From Sva-07 sp963828415 (GTDB lineage Bacteria; Actinomycetota; Acidimicrobiia; Acidimicrobiales; Ilumatobacteraceae): 64,000 nucleotides of DNA. Location: contig CAWHEI010000009.1 in assembly GCA_963828415.1 (NCBI GenBank), positions 62,001 through 126,000 on the forward strand, given 5' to 3'. Each line of letters begins with the position of its first letter. Positions within the stretch are counted from its first letter, which is position 1. This document shows, in pieces, positions 15,698-23,950 of this stretch. The notes under the pieces are model-generated. The model saw only the letters and a program-made list of their open reading frames with translations, searched no databases and was not told the origin of the DNA. The position numbers and the translations under genes were made by a program.

Positions 15698-17983
15698 CTA
15701 CCCGTCGTCGCTCGGCGATGCAGCGAGCTGGGTGGTGCGATCGATGACGCCGTCGAAGGCGATCAGGGAGGTGCCGTCTGTGGAGCGGACGTCGATGCGG
15801 TGGCGCTCGGGGAGCACCATCGGCATCGGGCGCACGACGAAGGTCGGCTCGGTCGGTTGCTCGACGGCGCCGGTGAGTTGGACCGTCACCGTGACCGATT
15901 CGCCCGGCGGGATCGCGACGAATCCCGAGGCGACGTTCCAGCCCGCTTCGCTGCCGTCGTCGAGCGTGAACGGCGCTGGGTCGTCGCCGTCGAGTGCGAC
16001 GGTCGCGTCGACGACGTCGAGCGGTGTGTACAGCGAGAGCAGCGTGCGGTTCGTGCCGATCGGTTCGCCGGTGTAGTTGCCGGTCACGCCGCTCGGCAGG
16101 CCGTCGGGGTCGACGGTGTTGGTGAGCGTGATCGTCGCGGTCGCCTCGACGGCGCCCGTGGCCGGGTCGACGGTGGCGTCGTAGGTGATCGATCGATCGA
16201 GGTACACGTCGAGCTTGTTGGCGCCCGCGTTGTTGAGCACCACCGCGTAGCCATCGCCACCAGCGGGGTCGGGGAGGTCGGCTGCAAGGTTCACCTGTTC
16301 GAACAGTTGCTGCTCGTCGGGATCACGTGACCATCCGGCCAGCCGTCCCTGGGCGGCGACCGGGCCCAACTCCCGGGCGACCACGGTCGGGTTGGGGAGT
16401 GCGCCGCCGAGCACCTGGTCGATCGTGGCCCGGGCGACTTCGTCGAGCAGGTCGACGCGGGTGGGGCTGTCGTCGATGTCGTACTGGTCGACGAGCAGGA
16501 ACTGGGCCACGTTGGCTTCCGACAGCGGTATGTCGGAACCGGCGATCGAGATCGGCCCGGTGAGACGCAGCAACGCTTGGAGCACGTACGGGTCCATCGC
16601 GAAGACGCCGTCGATCTCGTCGCCGCCACTCTGCGGGTACAGCTCGGCGATCACCTGGGCCGTCGACGGGAACTCGGGCGAGATCGTGATGTTCGACCAT
16701 GGCTCACGTTCGGTCGTGCCACCGGGTCCCGACGTGAAGCCGTAGGAACCCCACTGCTCGAGCCAGTCCTCGGGGCCGGTGACCGTGCGGGTGCCGTCGA
16801 CCCGATTGAGGTCGAGGGTGCGGCCGAACTCGGTGAGACGCAGGCGGCCATCGATGGCGCTGAGCTCGGCCCAGTTGCCCATGAAGCCGCCGTGGCCGCG
16901 GACCTCCGCCGGGGTGGTGAAGGCGATGAAGTAGCGGCGGGGACCGTCGGCGCCGAGGAGCTGCGGTGCCAGGTCGACGGCGAGCACCGCGTTGTCGAGG
17001 CGGGCGCCGTTGTCGGCGAGTTCGACCTCGAGGTCGTCGAGGCGTGTCTGGAGTGGTTCGATCAGCCACGGCGAGGAGGTGTCGTCGATCGCCGCTTCGA
17101 GGTCGCCGATCGAGTCCTGCACGTCGCGGAACGGGTCCTGGATCAGGCGGATCGCATCGAGGTCGATGCGGCCGTTGACGAGGCGCAGCTGCTCGGGATC
17201 GACGAGGGCGAGAGCGGCGCCCACGTCGGCCGACGCAGCGGTCGCGCTCGACGCCAGTCGTCGGGCGGCGGTGAGGTTCTGGGCGAGGCCGGGCACGAGG
17301 ACGGCGGGCTGGGCCCACGGTGCGGAGAGCGCGTCGTCGGCGTCGCCGAACGCGGTTTCGGCCTGCGCGAACCGTTCGGCTGCGGCGAGGTAGTCGCCGT
17401 CGTTCAAGAGTTCGAGACCGCTGCGGGCGAGGCGGTTGCCGGCGGTGAGGTCGCCGCGCGACGCGGCCGCAGCGATCGTTGCCCCGATGGCGGCGACGAG
17501 CAGCACAGCGGTGGTGGCGGCGACGCCGATCCAGACGTTGTGGCGGATGTGCGCCGGGCGACGCCGCAGCCCCATCACCACGATCGCCGCTCCCGTGCCG
17601 ACGCCGACGATCGTGGGGAGCCCGAGGAATCCGCCCAGTTCCGAGCGGATCAGGACGTTGCAGCCGACGCCGATCACGGCGGCACGCGCCACGGGGAGGT
17701 CACGCCGTTGGAGCCCGATCCAGAGGGCAACTCCGAACGCGGCGAGGCCGACGACGGTGAGGGCGAGGTCGCCGGCGATCGCCGCGGCGAGTCCCGTGAG
17801 CGCGGCGCCGACCCACCAGGCGGTGGACGCTCCGGCCCAGGTCACGAGCGCCACGCTCGCCACGATCAGCAGCCAGTCGCTCCACGTGGTGCCGGTGGGG
17901 CTGGCGCCGCCGAGGGCGGCCGCCAAGCCGGCGACGACGGCGACGGGCACCACGACTCGATCGTTGACGCGGCGCCGCTTCAT
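15698..17983 (-). CDS. DUF4012-domain membrane protein
   Basis: A 761-residue protein of unknown function, common in actinobacterial polysaccharide loci. The N-terminal ~190 residues hold five to six hydrophobic helices. The outside part has the family hallmark RRYFIAFTTPAEVRGHGGFM followed by GNWAELSAIDGRLRL, then NITISPEFPSTAQVIAELYP and DGVFAMDPYVLQALLRLTG. A C-terminal beta region ends with a VVRPMPMVLPERH-type strand. The frame is open to 18241, but the added residues are only a translated tandem repeat; ATG 17983 (MKRRRVNDRVV) just precedes the first membrane helix and is preferred. It heads the minus-strand operon with the PglF- and PglE-like genes, suggesting a part in glycan handling or attachment at the membrane. 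Confidence 0.85.
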   Translation of the reverse strand: MKRRRVNDRVVVPVAVVAGLAAALGGASPTGTTWSDWLLIVASVALVTWAGASTAWWVGAALTGLAAAIAGDLALTVVGLAAFGVALWIGLQRRDLPVARAAVIGVGCNVLIRSELGGFLGLPTIVGVGTGAAIVVMGLRRRPAHIRHNVWIGVAATTAVLLVAAIGATIAAAASRGDLTAGNRLARSGLELLNDGDYLAAAERFAQAETAFGDADDALSAPWAQPAVLVPGLAQNLTAARRLASSATAASADVGAALALVDPEQLRLVNGRIDLDAIRLIQDPFRDVQDSIGDLEAAIDDTSSPWLIEPLQTRLDDLEVELADNGARLDNAVLAVDLAPQLLGADGPRRYFIAFTTPAEVRGHGGFMGNWAELSAIDGRLRLTEFGRTLDLNRVDGTRTVTGPEDWLEQWGSYGFTSGPGGTTEREPWSNITISPEFPSTAQVIAELYPQSGGDEIDGVFAMDPYVLQALLRLTGPISIAGSDIPLSEANVAQFLLVDQYDIDDSPTRVDLLDEVARATIDQVLGGALPNPTVVARELGPVAAQGRLAGWSRDPDEQQLFEQVNLAADLPDPAGGDGYAVVLNNAGANKLDVYLDRSITYDATVDPATGAVEATATITLTNTVDPDGLPSGVTGNYTGEPIGTNRTLLSLYTPLDVVDATVALDGDDPAPFTLDDGSEAGWNVASGFVAIPPGESVTVTVQLTGAVEQPTEPTFVVRPMPMVLPERHRIDVRSTDGTSLIAFDGVIDRTTQLAASPSDDG

Positions 17984-18026
17984 CCGGCTGGCGAGGCTAC
18001 CGGAGCCCCAACCCACCCTCCCGTCG

Positions 18027-18240
18027 CTGGCGATCTCCCCGTCGTTGGTGCCGGTCTCCGGCTCGGGTTCGGTGGAGATCGCCGCTCCCCTTACGCCCGC
18101 TCCCCTTACGTCGCTGGCGATCTCCCCGTCGTTGGTGCCGGTCTCCGGCTCGGGTTCGGTGGAGATCGCCGCTCCCCATACGCCGCTGGCGATCTCCCCG
18201 TCGTTGGTGCCGGTCTCCGGCTCGGGTTCGGTGGAGATCA
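18027..18240. repeat. Family D palindrome, three imperfect tandem copies
   Basis: Three copies of a ~56-bp element start at 18027, 18114 and 18186. Each begins CTGGCGATCTCCCC, has the inner part GGTGCCGGTCTCCGG and ends GGTGGAGATCGCC or a variant; the outer arms are complementary. The first two are separated by an extra ~15 bases. Related copies are at 19223, 19344 and 20930. They form the upstream region of the DUF4012 gene and reach to the stop of the next minus-strand gene. Confidence 0.85.
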
Positions 18241-18256
18241 CCAGCCGGTGAGCCAG

Positions 18257-19183
18257 TCAGGCGGCGCTCGGAGACGAGGGAATCGGGGCGGACTTCCATT
18301 GCTCGATCGTGGCGCGGAAGCGTTCGGCGGTCGCCTTCGGGTTGTTCACGACCTGGCGGTATGTGAAGCGGACGACGACCCAGCCCTTCGCTGTCAGCTC
18401 GGTGTCGCGGATGCGGTCGTGTTCGAACTGCGGGAGGTCGAGGCCGTGTGAGACGTAGCCGTCGCACTCGAGGATGACCGGGGTGTCGTTGACGCGGAAG
18501 TCGACCTCGTGGCCTTCGATGATCTGATGGAACGTCACGGGCGGGAGCTTGTAGCGGTCGATCAGGCGCCGCATGATGATCTCGAGCACCGAGTCCGCCG
18601 GCTTGGCGTCGATCGTCCAGTCGGCGACTGCCTCCCGCAGCGCCACCACGCCGTGGCGGCCTTGGCGGGAGTGCTCGATCACCGTCGTCTGGATCGCCGA
18701 CAGGTTGGCGAGGTCGGTGGAGAGAGCATGGCCGACCGCGTCGTGCACCCCGGCGCGATCGACGGCGCCGAGGTCGACGAGGGTGCGCAGGATGTTGGTG
18801 CAGCGCAGACCGTCTCGATTCTGCGGGGTGAGACGTCGGCGGTCGGTCTGCTCGTGGATGATCACGCCGTCGAGGGCGACCGTGCGGCGTCGGCCGAGCA
18901 CGATCACGTCGACCGGATCGTCGGCGGGCCGTGGCACGCCCCACAGGTGGGATGCCGACCGATGCGAAGCGATTGCCCGTTCGCCGACCGCTGCGAGGGC
19001 GGCAGCGATGCGTTGCTCGGGTGTGTCGGGCGTGCCGTGGAGGCGGGCGACGAAGGGGTGGATCTGTTCGATCGCTCCCGCCCGGATCGCCCGGTACCAC
19101 GCCGAGCGTGACAACCCGGACGCCTCGAGCGTGATGATCCCGTGGTGGGCACGTGCATACCGGTCGAAATTTGCGAGCCTCAT
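18257..19183 (-). CDS. AbiEi-like N-terminus with C-terminal DUF559 (Vsr-like) nuclease domain
   Basis: A 308-residue protein. The N-terminal part (HHGIITLEASGLSRSAWYRA, then HPFVARLHG) resembles the winged-helix AbiEi antitoxin family. IASHRSASHLWGVP and the LRTLVDLGA block are shared with many actinobacterial proteins of this type. The C-terminal domain has a DUF559/very-short-patch-repair-like fold: EVDFRVNDTPVILECDGYVSH gives the D-x-E metal site, then HDRIRDTELTAKGWVVVRFTYR. No toxin partner is adjacent, so it may be a solitary nuclease-like protein. ATG 19183 is chosen; the frame open to 19261 would start within a repeat. It is surrounded by family D elements. Confidence 0.75.
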   Translation of the reverse strand: MRLANFDRYARAHHGIITLEASGLSRSAWYRAIRAGAIEQIHPFVARLHGTPDTPEQRIAAALAAVGERAIASHRSASHLWGVPRPADDPVDVIVLGRRRTVALDGVIIHEQTDRRRLTPQNRDGLRCTNILRTLVDLGAVDRAGVHDAVGHALSTDLANLSAIQTTVIEHSRQGRHGVVALREAVADWTIDAKPADSVLEIIMRRLIDRYKLPPVTFHQIIEGHEVDFRVNDTPVILECDGYVSHGLDLPQFEHDRIRDTELTAKGWVVVRFTYRQVVNNPKATAERFRATIEQWKSAPIPSSPSAA

Positions 19184-19222
19184 GCCCCGTGCAGTGGGTG
19201 CCACCCCGCCTGAACCGGAACC

Positions 19223-19283
19223 CCTGGCGATCTCCCCGGGTCCCGTGCCGGACGGCGGCACGATCGTTGGGCAGATCGCCCAG
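19223..19283. repeat. Family D palindromic element
   Basis: Starts CCTGGCGATCTCCCC and ends GCAGATCGCCCAGG, with a central GTGCCG...CGGCAC inverted pair. It sits just upstream of the AbiEi-like gene start at 19183 and would be part of its 5' region. Confidence 0.8.
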
Positions 19284-19343
19284 GAGCCTCCATCCGATCT
19301 GGCGCCCCACTGCGCTTGACCGCTCGCCGTTCAGGCCACCGCC

Positions 19344-19404
19344 CCTGGCGATCTCCCCAGATCCAGTGCCGCCACCCGGCACGGTCGCTGGGGAGATCCC
19401 CAGT
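19344..19404. repeat. Family D palindromic element before a broken lipoprotein gene
   Basis: CCTGGCGATCTCCCCAG at the left pairs with CTGGGGAGATCCCCAG at the right, around a GTGCCG...CGGCAC centre. It ends about 50 bases before the lipobox Cys codon of the frameshifted lipoprotein gene, where the start of its signal peptide should be. Confidence 0.8.
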
Positions 19405-19430
19405 CGCAACCGGTCGAGAGCGCTCGGCCG

Positions 19431-20054
19431 GTCGGTGCGCTGAGCGTGCTCGCCTCGTGTTCGAGCGGCGACGGCTCCGACGCAGTGGAGACCTCGATCG
19501 ATGCCTCCTCGGTCCCGCTGAGCACAGACACCGCCGCCACGACCGAGGCCCCGACCCCCACCACCGCCTCGCCCTCGACGATCGACCCCGCCGCATCGTT
19601 GGCCGCCGACGTCGAGGCGGACTTCCGGGGGGGGCGATCCGGCTCGGCGACCAAGCCCAGCAGGACCCGTTCGATCGGGAGGCGGAACCGGCTGCGCTGG
19701 ACCGGCGAGTCGGCCTGTTCCGCAAGAGCTTCGCCGAGGTGCTCGCGAACTACCGATCCACCAATTGCGCAATCCGGCCGAACATCGAAGTGCCAGCGAC
19801 GATCACGGTCGAGGCGCCCGCTGCTCTGGTTGCTCCGGCGGACGATGTCGTAGATACGCAGATCTGCGAGGTCGCCACCTGGATGCTCGTCGAAGTTGGT
19901 GCCCGGCCGAACGGTGCTGACGCGATCGTGAATACAGACATCGTGGCCAACCGAACTCAGGTTCTTCATGCGGAACGTTGATGGGATCTGGATGTACGAG
20001 GGCGCCAACGATCTCGAATCGTGGGAAGGAGCCACGGCATGTCCCGGCGCGTGA
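19431..20054 (+). pseudogene. Frameshifted lipoprotein gene
   Basis: Three frame segments join into one protein-like product. Segment 1 (to ~19630) reads GALSVLASCSSGDGSD, with a lipobox Cys, and a Thr/Pro/Ala linker ending AADVEADF. At a run of eight G (19627-19634) the sense frame shifts by -1 and continues IRLGDQAQQDPFDREAEP, then LFRKSFAEVLANYRSTNCAI and DVVDTQICEVATWMLVEVGA. Near 19970 it returns to the first frame, giving RNVDGIWMYEGANDLESWEG and a TGA at 20052. No proper signal-peptide start is left; a family D element lies where it should be. The gene is decayed, or this stretch has indel errors. Its end overlaps the next gene by about 14 bases, as an intact operon would. Confidence 0.65.
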
Positions 20055-20910
20055 CTCTCATGCTGGTCGGTATCGCAGCGTGGATGATTCCTGCGACCGT
20101 GCAAGGCGCGTGAGACCGAGGAGTTGGTGACGGCTGTACTCAGACGGTCGACGGCGACTCGATTGCGGTCGAGTGTCGGCCGGCACCGACGCCGGCGCCG
20201 AATCCGGTGGGGGTGATCGGGGCTTCTCTGCCTTGTCGGTGGGTGGCGGGGACGGCGATTGTTGGGTGGGATGAGGGTGCGTACGGGGATCTGGGCCCGT
20301 CGGGGTAGGAGTTCAGGCAGGGCGCAGATGGGTCGGATGGGCGATCGTTTCCCGATGGTCGTACCCGAGCAGGTCTTCGAGCGGGTGTGTCCTGGCGGGT
20401 CGCAGGGATTCGTGTGGGTCGACACTCGATCACGTCGCAGGATGTGATCGACGACGCGGTGGGTCGAGCGAGGCGGGCAGTTTCGGCACCGACGCTCGAT
20501 CTGTCGCCCTCGCGCGAGGCCGACGGGATCGTGAACCTCGGGCTGTGGCTGGCGCTGGTGGGTCAGGAACCGGTGACCGTGCGTGCCGAGGCGGGCTCGT
20601 TGTGGGCGGAGGCGACGGTCACACTCGCCTCGACGACGTGGGACATGGCCAACGGCGACCTGATCACGTGCGAGGGTCCGGGCGTTCCGATCGTGGACAC
20701 CGACACCCTCGATGAGGGGTCGTGCGGACACACCTATCGACAGTCGTCGCCGGAAGACGATCCGTACACGATGTCGGTCACCGCAACCTGGCGGTGACGT
20801 ATCGGTCGCCGGCGGGCTCGGGTTCCGCCGGATCGATCGACCGCACGCTCAGTGTCGGCTACGACGTCGACGAGATCCAGACCGTCTGCGTCTCGAACTT
20901 GCCTGACAGG
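20039..20910 (+). pseudogene. Broken secreted-protein gene (actinobacterial beta-rich exported family)
   Basis: ATG 20039 opens a signal peptide (MSRRVTLMLVGIAAWMIPAT) that meets TGA at 20111. The same frame goes on with GDGCTQTVDGDSIAVECRPA and a Pro-rich spacer to TAG 20306. A different frame then gives RFPMVVPEQVFERVCPGG and GFVWVDT, after which the first frame resumes with SITSQDVIDDAVGRARRAV, CEGPG and CGHTYR to a stop at 20795. A third frame adds VTYRSPAGSGSAGSIDRTLS and DEIQTVCVSN. The order matches intact secreted proteins found behind similar lipoprotein genes in other actinobacteria. At least two stops and three shifts are needed, so it is non-functional as sequenced. Confidence 0.65.
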
Positions 20911-20929
20911 CCGCGGGCGGGCCCGAAAC

Positions 20930-20986
20930 GCGATCTCCCCCGGAATCGTGTCGGCATCCGGCACCAGTTCCGGGGAGATCGCCAGC
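20930..20986. repeat. Family D palindromic element
   Basis: GCGATCTCCCCCGGAA at the left pairs with TTCCGGGGAGATCGC at the right. It lies between the tail of the broken secreted-protein gene and the stop of the convergent nuclease gene at 20998, and could serve as a terminator hairpin. Confidence 0.8.
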
Positions 20987-20997
20987 GGTGTCGGGCT

Positions 20998-21951
20998 TCA
21001 GTCGTCGTCGGAGCGGTGCAGGTAGGCCTGGCCGTCATCGCACGACTCGGCGAGCGGGCACCAGCGACACGTGACGCCGGGCCGGCGCACGGGCGGGCGA
21101 CCCTCGGACTCGAGTTCGACGATCGCGTTGATCCCATCGAGCGTGCGCCGCACCGCCGTGCGCAACAGCCGTTCGCTCACGTCCTCCGCCTGCGCTTCCG
21201 CGGCGTCGAGGTAGAACGTCGCCAGCTTGCGCGGCGGAACACCACGCGCCAGCGTCTCGAGCAGCGCGTAGAACCCGAGATCCTGGCGGTGCCGCACGTT
21301 CGGGCGCCCCGTCTTCAAGTCGATGATCACCTTGCGGCTCTCGTTTCCGGCCGGCCGGCCGATCATCAGATCCACCCGAGCCTGCAGCAGGATCGGCCCG
21401 TCGTTCGGCCAGCGCGCGGCGGCCTCGGTCACGGGATTCGCGCGACGATCGAGTGGAGGGAAGCTCTCCATGAACTTCGTCAGCCGTTCGACCGACTGAC
21501 CGCGCAGGTCGGCCTCGTCGGCGGGGGAGAGCGCGGCGATCCACGCGCCGATGCCGCGCTCCTCGTCGGCCAGGCGTGCCATTGCTTCATCGACGAGATC
21601 GGTCGGGTTCGCTTCTCCCCGCCACGACAGCAGGAGCTGGATCGCTCGGTGTGCCACCTGGCCTTTCGCGATGGCCGGCCGCCACTCGAAGTCGTCCGGC
21701 AACACATGGAACTCCTCGCAGTCGAGCGCCGTGGCGATCTTGTGCTTGGAGATGAACACTTCCTGGTTCGGCTGGAGGCGCTCGGCGAAGTCGTCGAGGG
21801 CGACGCGCATCTCGGTGCGGATCTCGGCGACGAGGTCGGGATCGAACACCATCGGTTCGCCCGATCGCCGCAACGCCTCGAGCGTGCGGATCTGGACCGG
21901 GGTGAGAATTGGTCCGTCCGGCGCGTCGCTCACGAGGCCGACTGTATTCAC
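20998..21951 (-). CDS. PD-(D/E)XK-family (RecB/Cas4-like) nuclease
   Basis: A 317-residue protein with a PDDEXK nuclease core. KGQVAHRAIQLLLSW is the RecB-type first helix, ARVDLMIGRP gives the metal-binding Asp, VIIDLKTGRP gives D-x-K, and RHRQDLGFYALLETL is the QxxxY-like motif IV helix. A Cys early (ALDCEEF) plus C-terminal TCRWCPLAESC resembles the 4Fe-4S Cys set of AddB/Cas4-type nucleases. No helicase or cas gene is adjacent, so its role in repair or defence is open. The longest start is GTG 21951; GTG 21933 (VSDAPDG) is an alternative. It is divergent from the LytR_C gene. Confidence 0.8.
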   Translation of the reverse strand: MNTVGLVSDAPDGPILTPVQIRTLEALRRSGEPMVFDPDLVAEIRTEMRVALDDFAERLQPNQEVFISKHKIATALDCEEFHVLPDDFEWRPAIAKGQVAHRAIQLLLSWRGEANPTDLVDEAMARLADEERGIGAWIAALSPADEADLRGQSVERLTKFMESFPPLDRRANPVTEAAARWPNDGPILLQARVDLMIGRPAGNESRKVIIDLKTGRPNVRHRQDLGFYALLETLARGVPPRKLATFYLDAAEAQAEDVSERLLRTAVRRTLDGINAIVELESEGRPPVRRPGVTCRWCPLAESCDDGQAYLHRSDDD

Positions 21952-22006
21952 GGGCCAACCGCAATGCCCGGTTGCCGGCCGCTCGGGTCAGTAGCCTGGG
22001 GTCGTC

Positions 22007-22592
22007 ATGAAGCACCAGTGGTTGGCCTATGTCATCGTCGGTCTGCTGTCGATCGGCGCCGGCGTCGCGATCGCCGGGCTGCCCAACAACGTGCCCGTCG
22101 ACGCAACGATCATCCCGCCGACCACCACGGAGGCGGCCGAATCCACAGTTGCCACCACCACGACGCCCGAGACCACCATGCCTCCGACGACGTCAGCTCC
22201 GACGACGACGTCCACGACCACCGTGTCGACGACAACGGAGCCGGAGGACACGTCGCCGGCAGACGACCGACTCCGTTCCGGAAGCGCTCCCTGATCGCAG
22301 CGAGCTGAATGTGGTCGTGGCGAATGGGGCCAATGTGTCGGGTGCAGCGTCACGCATTGCGGCGCAGCTCGAAGGGCTCGGCTACGTCGACGTGGCGCTC
22401 CGCAACGGCACCAACATCGTCGACTTCACCGTCGTGTACTACGCCGACGGGTTCGAGGAGTCGGCGCTTCGACTCGCCGAGGATCTCGATCTGCTCCCCG
22501 ATTTCGTCGCACCGATCGGCGACTCGCCGCCGGTGCCCGATCTCCCCGCCGACGCCGAGTTGCTGGTCTACGTCGGCCTCGACCGCGCCTGA
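22007..22592 (+). pseudogene. Frameshifted LytR_C-domain membrane protein
   Basis: ATG 22007 starts MKHQWLAYVIVGLLSIGAGV, one membrane helix, followed by a Thr/Pro-rich linker of about 55 residues that ends at a stop at 22292. A different frame carries the rest from about 22265: LPDRSELNVVVANGANVSGA, LEGLGYVDVALRNGTN, YYADGFEESALRLAEDL and VYVGLDRA with a stop at 22590. That second part is a clear LytR C-terminal domain, usually periplasmic and linked to cell-wall polymer attachment. The joint lies around 22255-22275 and is not a homopolymer. As written the gene cannot make the full protein; it is mutated or has a sequence error. Confidence 0.75.
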
Positions 22593-22595
22593 CCC

Positions 22596-22656
22596 GAACC
22601 GGAGCCCAGGTCGCGGGGACCCGCTTGGTCCCCCGAGCCCAGGTCTCCGGGAACCA
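22596..22656. repeat. Family C palindromic element (variant)
   Basis: Contains GGTCCCCCGAGCCCAGGT and CTCCGGGAACC (right half) like the elements at 28054 and 46394. The left half is rearranged, with CGGGGACC pairing with GGTCCCCCG around a five-base loop. It follows the stop of the LytR_C gene and precedes the small ORF at 22698. Confidence 0.7.
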
Positions 22657-22697
22657 CCCCGAACTGTGGGGTACCCCTTCGTCATGATGGTTGGCGT

Positions 22698-23012
22698 ATG
22701 GAGTCCGCAACCACCGTCGAGTTCGCCGCAGCCGCCCGCACCCTCACCCGAGAAGCGCGACGCCGTGGCCTCGTCGGGCCGAGCTACCGGTGTCCGCCCC
22801 GGCTCGTCGGTGTCGATCGTTCGATCCGCCGTCGACCAGACGGTGCTGTCGTGTCGATCCGGCTGCATGGCCGCCCACGAGGTGCGGTGATCGCCGACAT
22901 GATCGAAGGCGTCATCGTCGCCAACGGACTCCGCCCACCCGCCGCCGACCGCATCCGCACGGAACTCTGGGCCGCCCTCGAGCCTGCCGATGCCACCCGC
23001 TCCGCCGCGTGA
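22698..23012 (+). CDS. Small conserved-looking hypothetical protein
   Basis: A 104-residue basic protein without a recognised domain. It starts MESATTVEFAAAARTLTREA, has a GPSYRCPPRLVGVDRSIRRR stretch and a strand-helix part VVSIRLHGRPRGAVIADMIE, and an Ala-rich helical end. Composition and high third-position GC fit a real gene. It lies between two palindromic elements (22596 and 23021), with no shared operon partner. Function unknown. Confidence 0.6.
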   Translation: MESATTVEFAAAARTLTREARRRGLVGPSYRCPPRLVGVDRSIRRRPDGAVVSIRLHGRPRGAVIADMIEGVIVANGLRPPAADRIRTELWAALEPADATRSAA

Positions 23013-23020
23013 ACGGTCTT

Positions 23021-23081
23021 GACCCCGATCTGTGCCCGGTGAGTTCCGGAATCCGGGACGTGGAGGGGCGCAGATCGGGTC
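23021..23081. repeat. Family E palindromic element (variant stem)
   Basis: GACCCCGATCTGTGCCC pairs with GGGGCGCAGATCGGGTC. The inner part is GTGAGTTCCGGA and CGGGACG, the same core as at 28484 and 32826, but with a different outer stem. It separates the ORF at 22698 from the convergent TauD-type gene. Confidence 0.75.
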
Positions 23082-23092
23082 GAGTCTCGGGC

Positions 23093-23950
23093 TCAGGCGG
23101 GTTGCGGCTCGGTGCCGGCAACGCTGGTGCGGAACAACTCGCGGCGCTCGCCCGGGTAGTCGTTGATCGCGAAGTGCTGCGTGGCGTTGTTGTCCCAGAT
23201 CGCCAACATCTCGGGCTCCCAACGCAGCCGACACGTGAAGTTCGGGTGCGTGGCGTGAGCGGTCAGCCGGGCGAGCAACGCCCGGGACTCGTCGGGATCC
23301 ATCCCTTCGATACCCGTCGTGTACACCGAGTTCACGAACAGCGCGGCCCGCCTCGTGCGCGGATGGCGGATCACCAGCGGGTGCGTTTCCACGGCGTAGG
23401 CATCCTCCGACGGCGCCACGGTCATCGAGCTCTTGCCGGCGACCGCTTCGAGGTAGCCGCCGGTTCCGTAGGCCATGCCCGCCGAATGCGTGGCGTGCAG
23501 GTCGGCGATCTGGTCCTTCACGCTGTCGGGCAGCGTCTCGTAGGCGAGGTACTGGTTCGCCCACATCGTGTCGCCACCGGCGGCGGGCACGTCGTGGGCG
23601 TGCAGCACGGTGTAGGCGGGTGGGGCCGTCAGATACGACAGGTCGGTGTGCCAGGCGTTGGCGAAGTTCAGCTCGTCCGTCGGCTCCTTGATCACGCGGA
23701 GCACGTGCGGTCGTCCTTCGACCGGCGTGATGAACGGGGTGATGTCGCGGCCACCGAGTTCGTCGGTGAACGCCTCCAGCCGATCGAGGTCGATGGCCTG
23801 GCTGGGGAGTGCGATCACGAGATGCTCGTCGAGCAGCCGCAGGATTTCCTCGATCTGCTCGGGCGACTGGGGCCGGCTCACGTCGAGCCCCCGCACGATC
23901 GCCCCGCACGACCCGGCCAACCGTTGCACGTCCACGCTCGTCGTCGTCAT
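23093..23950 (-). CDS. TauD/TfdA-family 2-oxoglutarate dioxygenase
   Basis: Fe(II)/2-oxoglutarate-dependent dioxygenase of 285 residues, the family likely to cleave sulfonates or hydroxylate small acids. AWHTDLSY carries the HxD iron ligands at about residues 100-105, DNNATQHFAINDYPGERREL carries the distal His and the Arg that binds 2-oxoglutarate. The N-terminal CGAIVRGLDVSRPQSPEQI is typical of TauD. ATG 23950 is chosen over the longer frame because it overlaps the upstream DUF3291 stop by four bases (ATGA) and matches family length. No taurine transporter is adjacent, so the substrate is unknown. Confidence 0.9.
   Translation of the reverse strand: MTTTSVDVQRLAGSCGAIVRGLDVSRPQSPEQIEEILRLLDEHLVIALPSQAIDLDRLEAFTDELGGRDITPFITPVEGRPHVLRVIKEPTDELNFANAWHTDLSYLTAPPAYTVLHAHDVPAAGGDTMWANQYLAYETLPDSVKDQIADLHATHSAGMAYGTGGYLEAVAGKSSMTVAPSEDAYAVETHPLVIRHPRTRRAALFVNSVYTTGIEGMDPDESRALLARLTAHATHPNFTCRLRWEPEMLAIWDNNATQHFAINDYPGERRELFRTSVAGTEPQPA

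Noticed and set aside
17984..18241. N-terminal extension of the DUF4012 protein containing repeated EPEPETGTNDGEIAS-type units
   Set aside because: These residues are a translation of the tandem family D palindromes upstream; ATG 17983 just before the first membrane helix explains the gene better.
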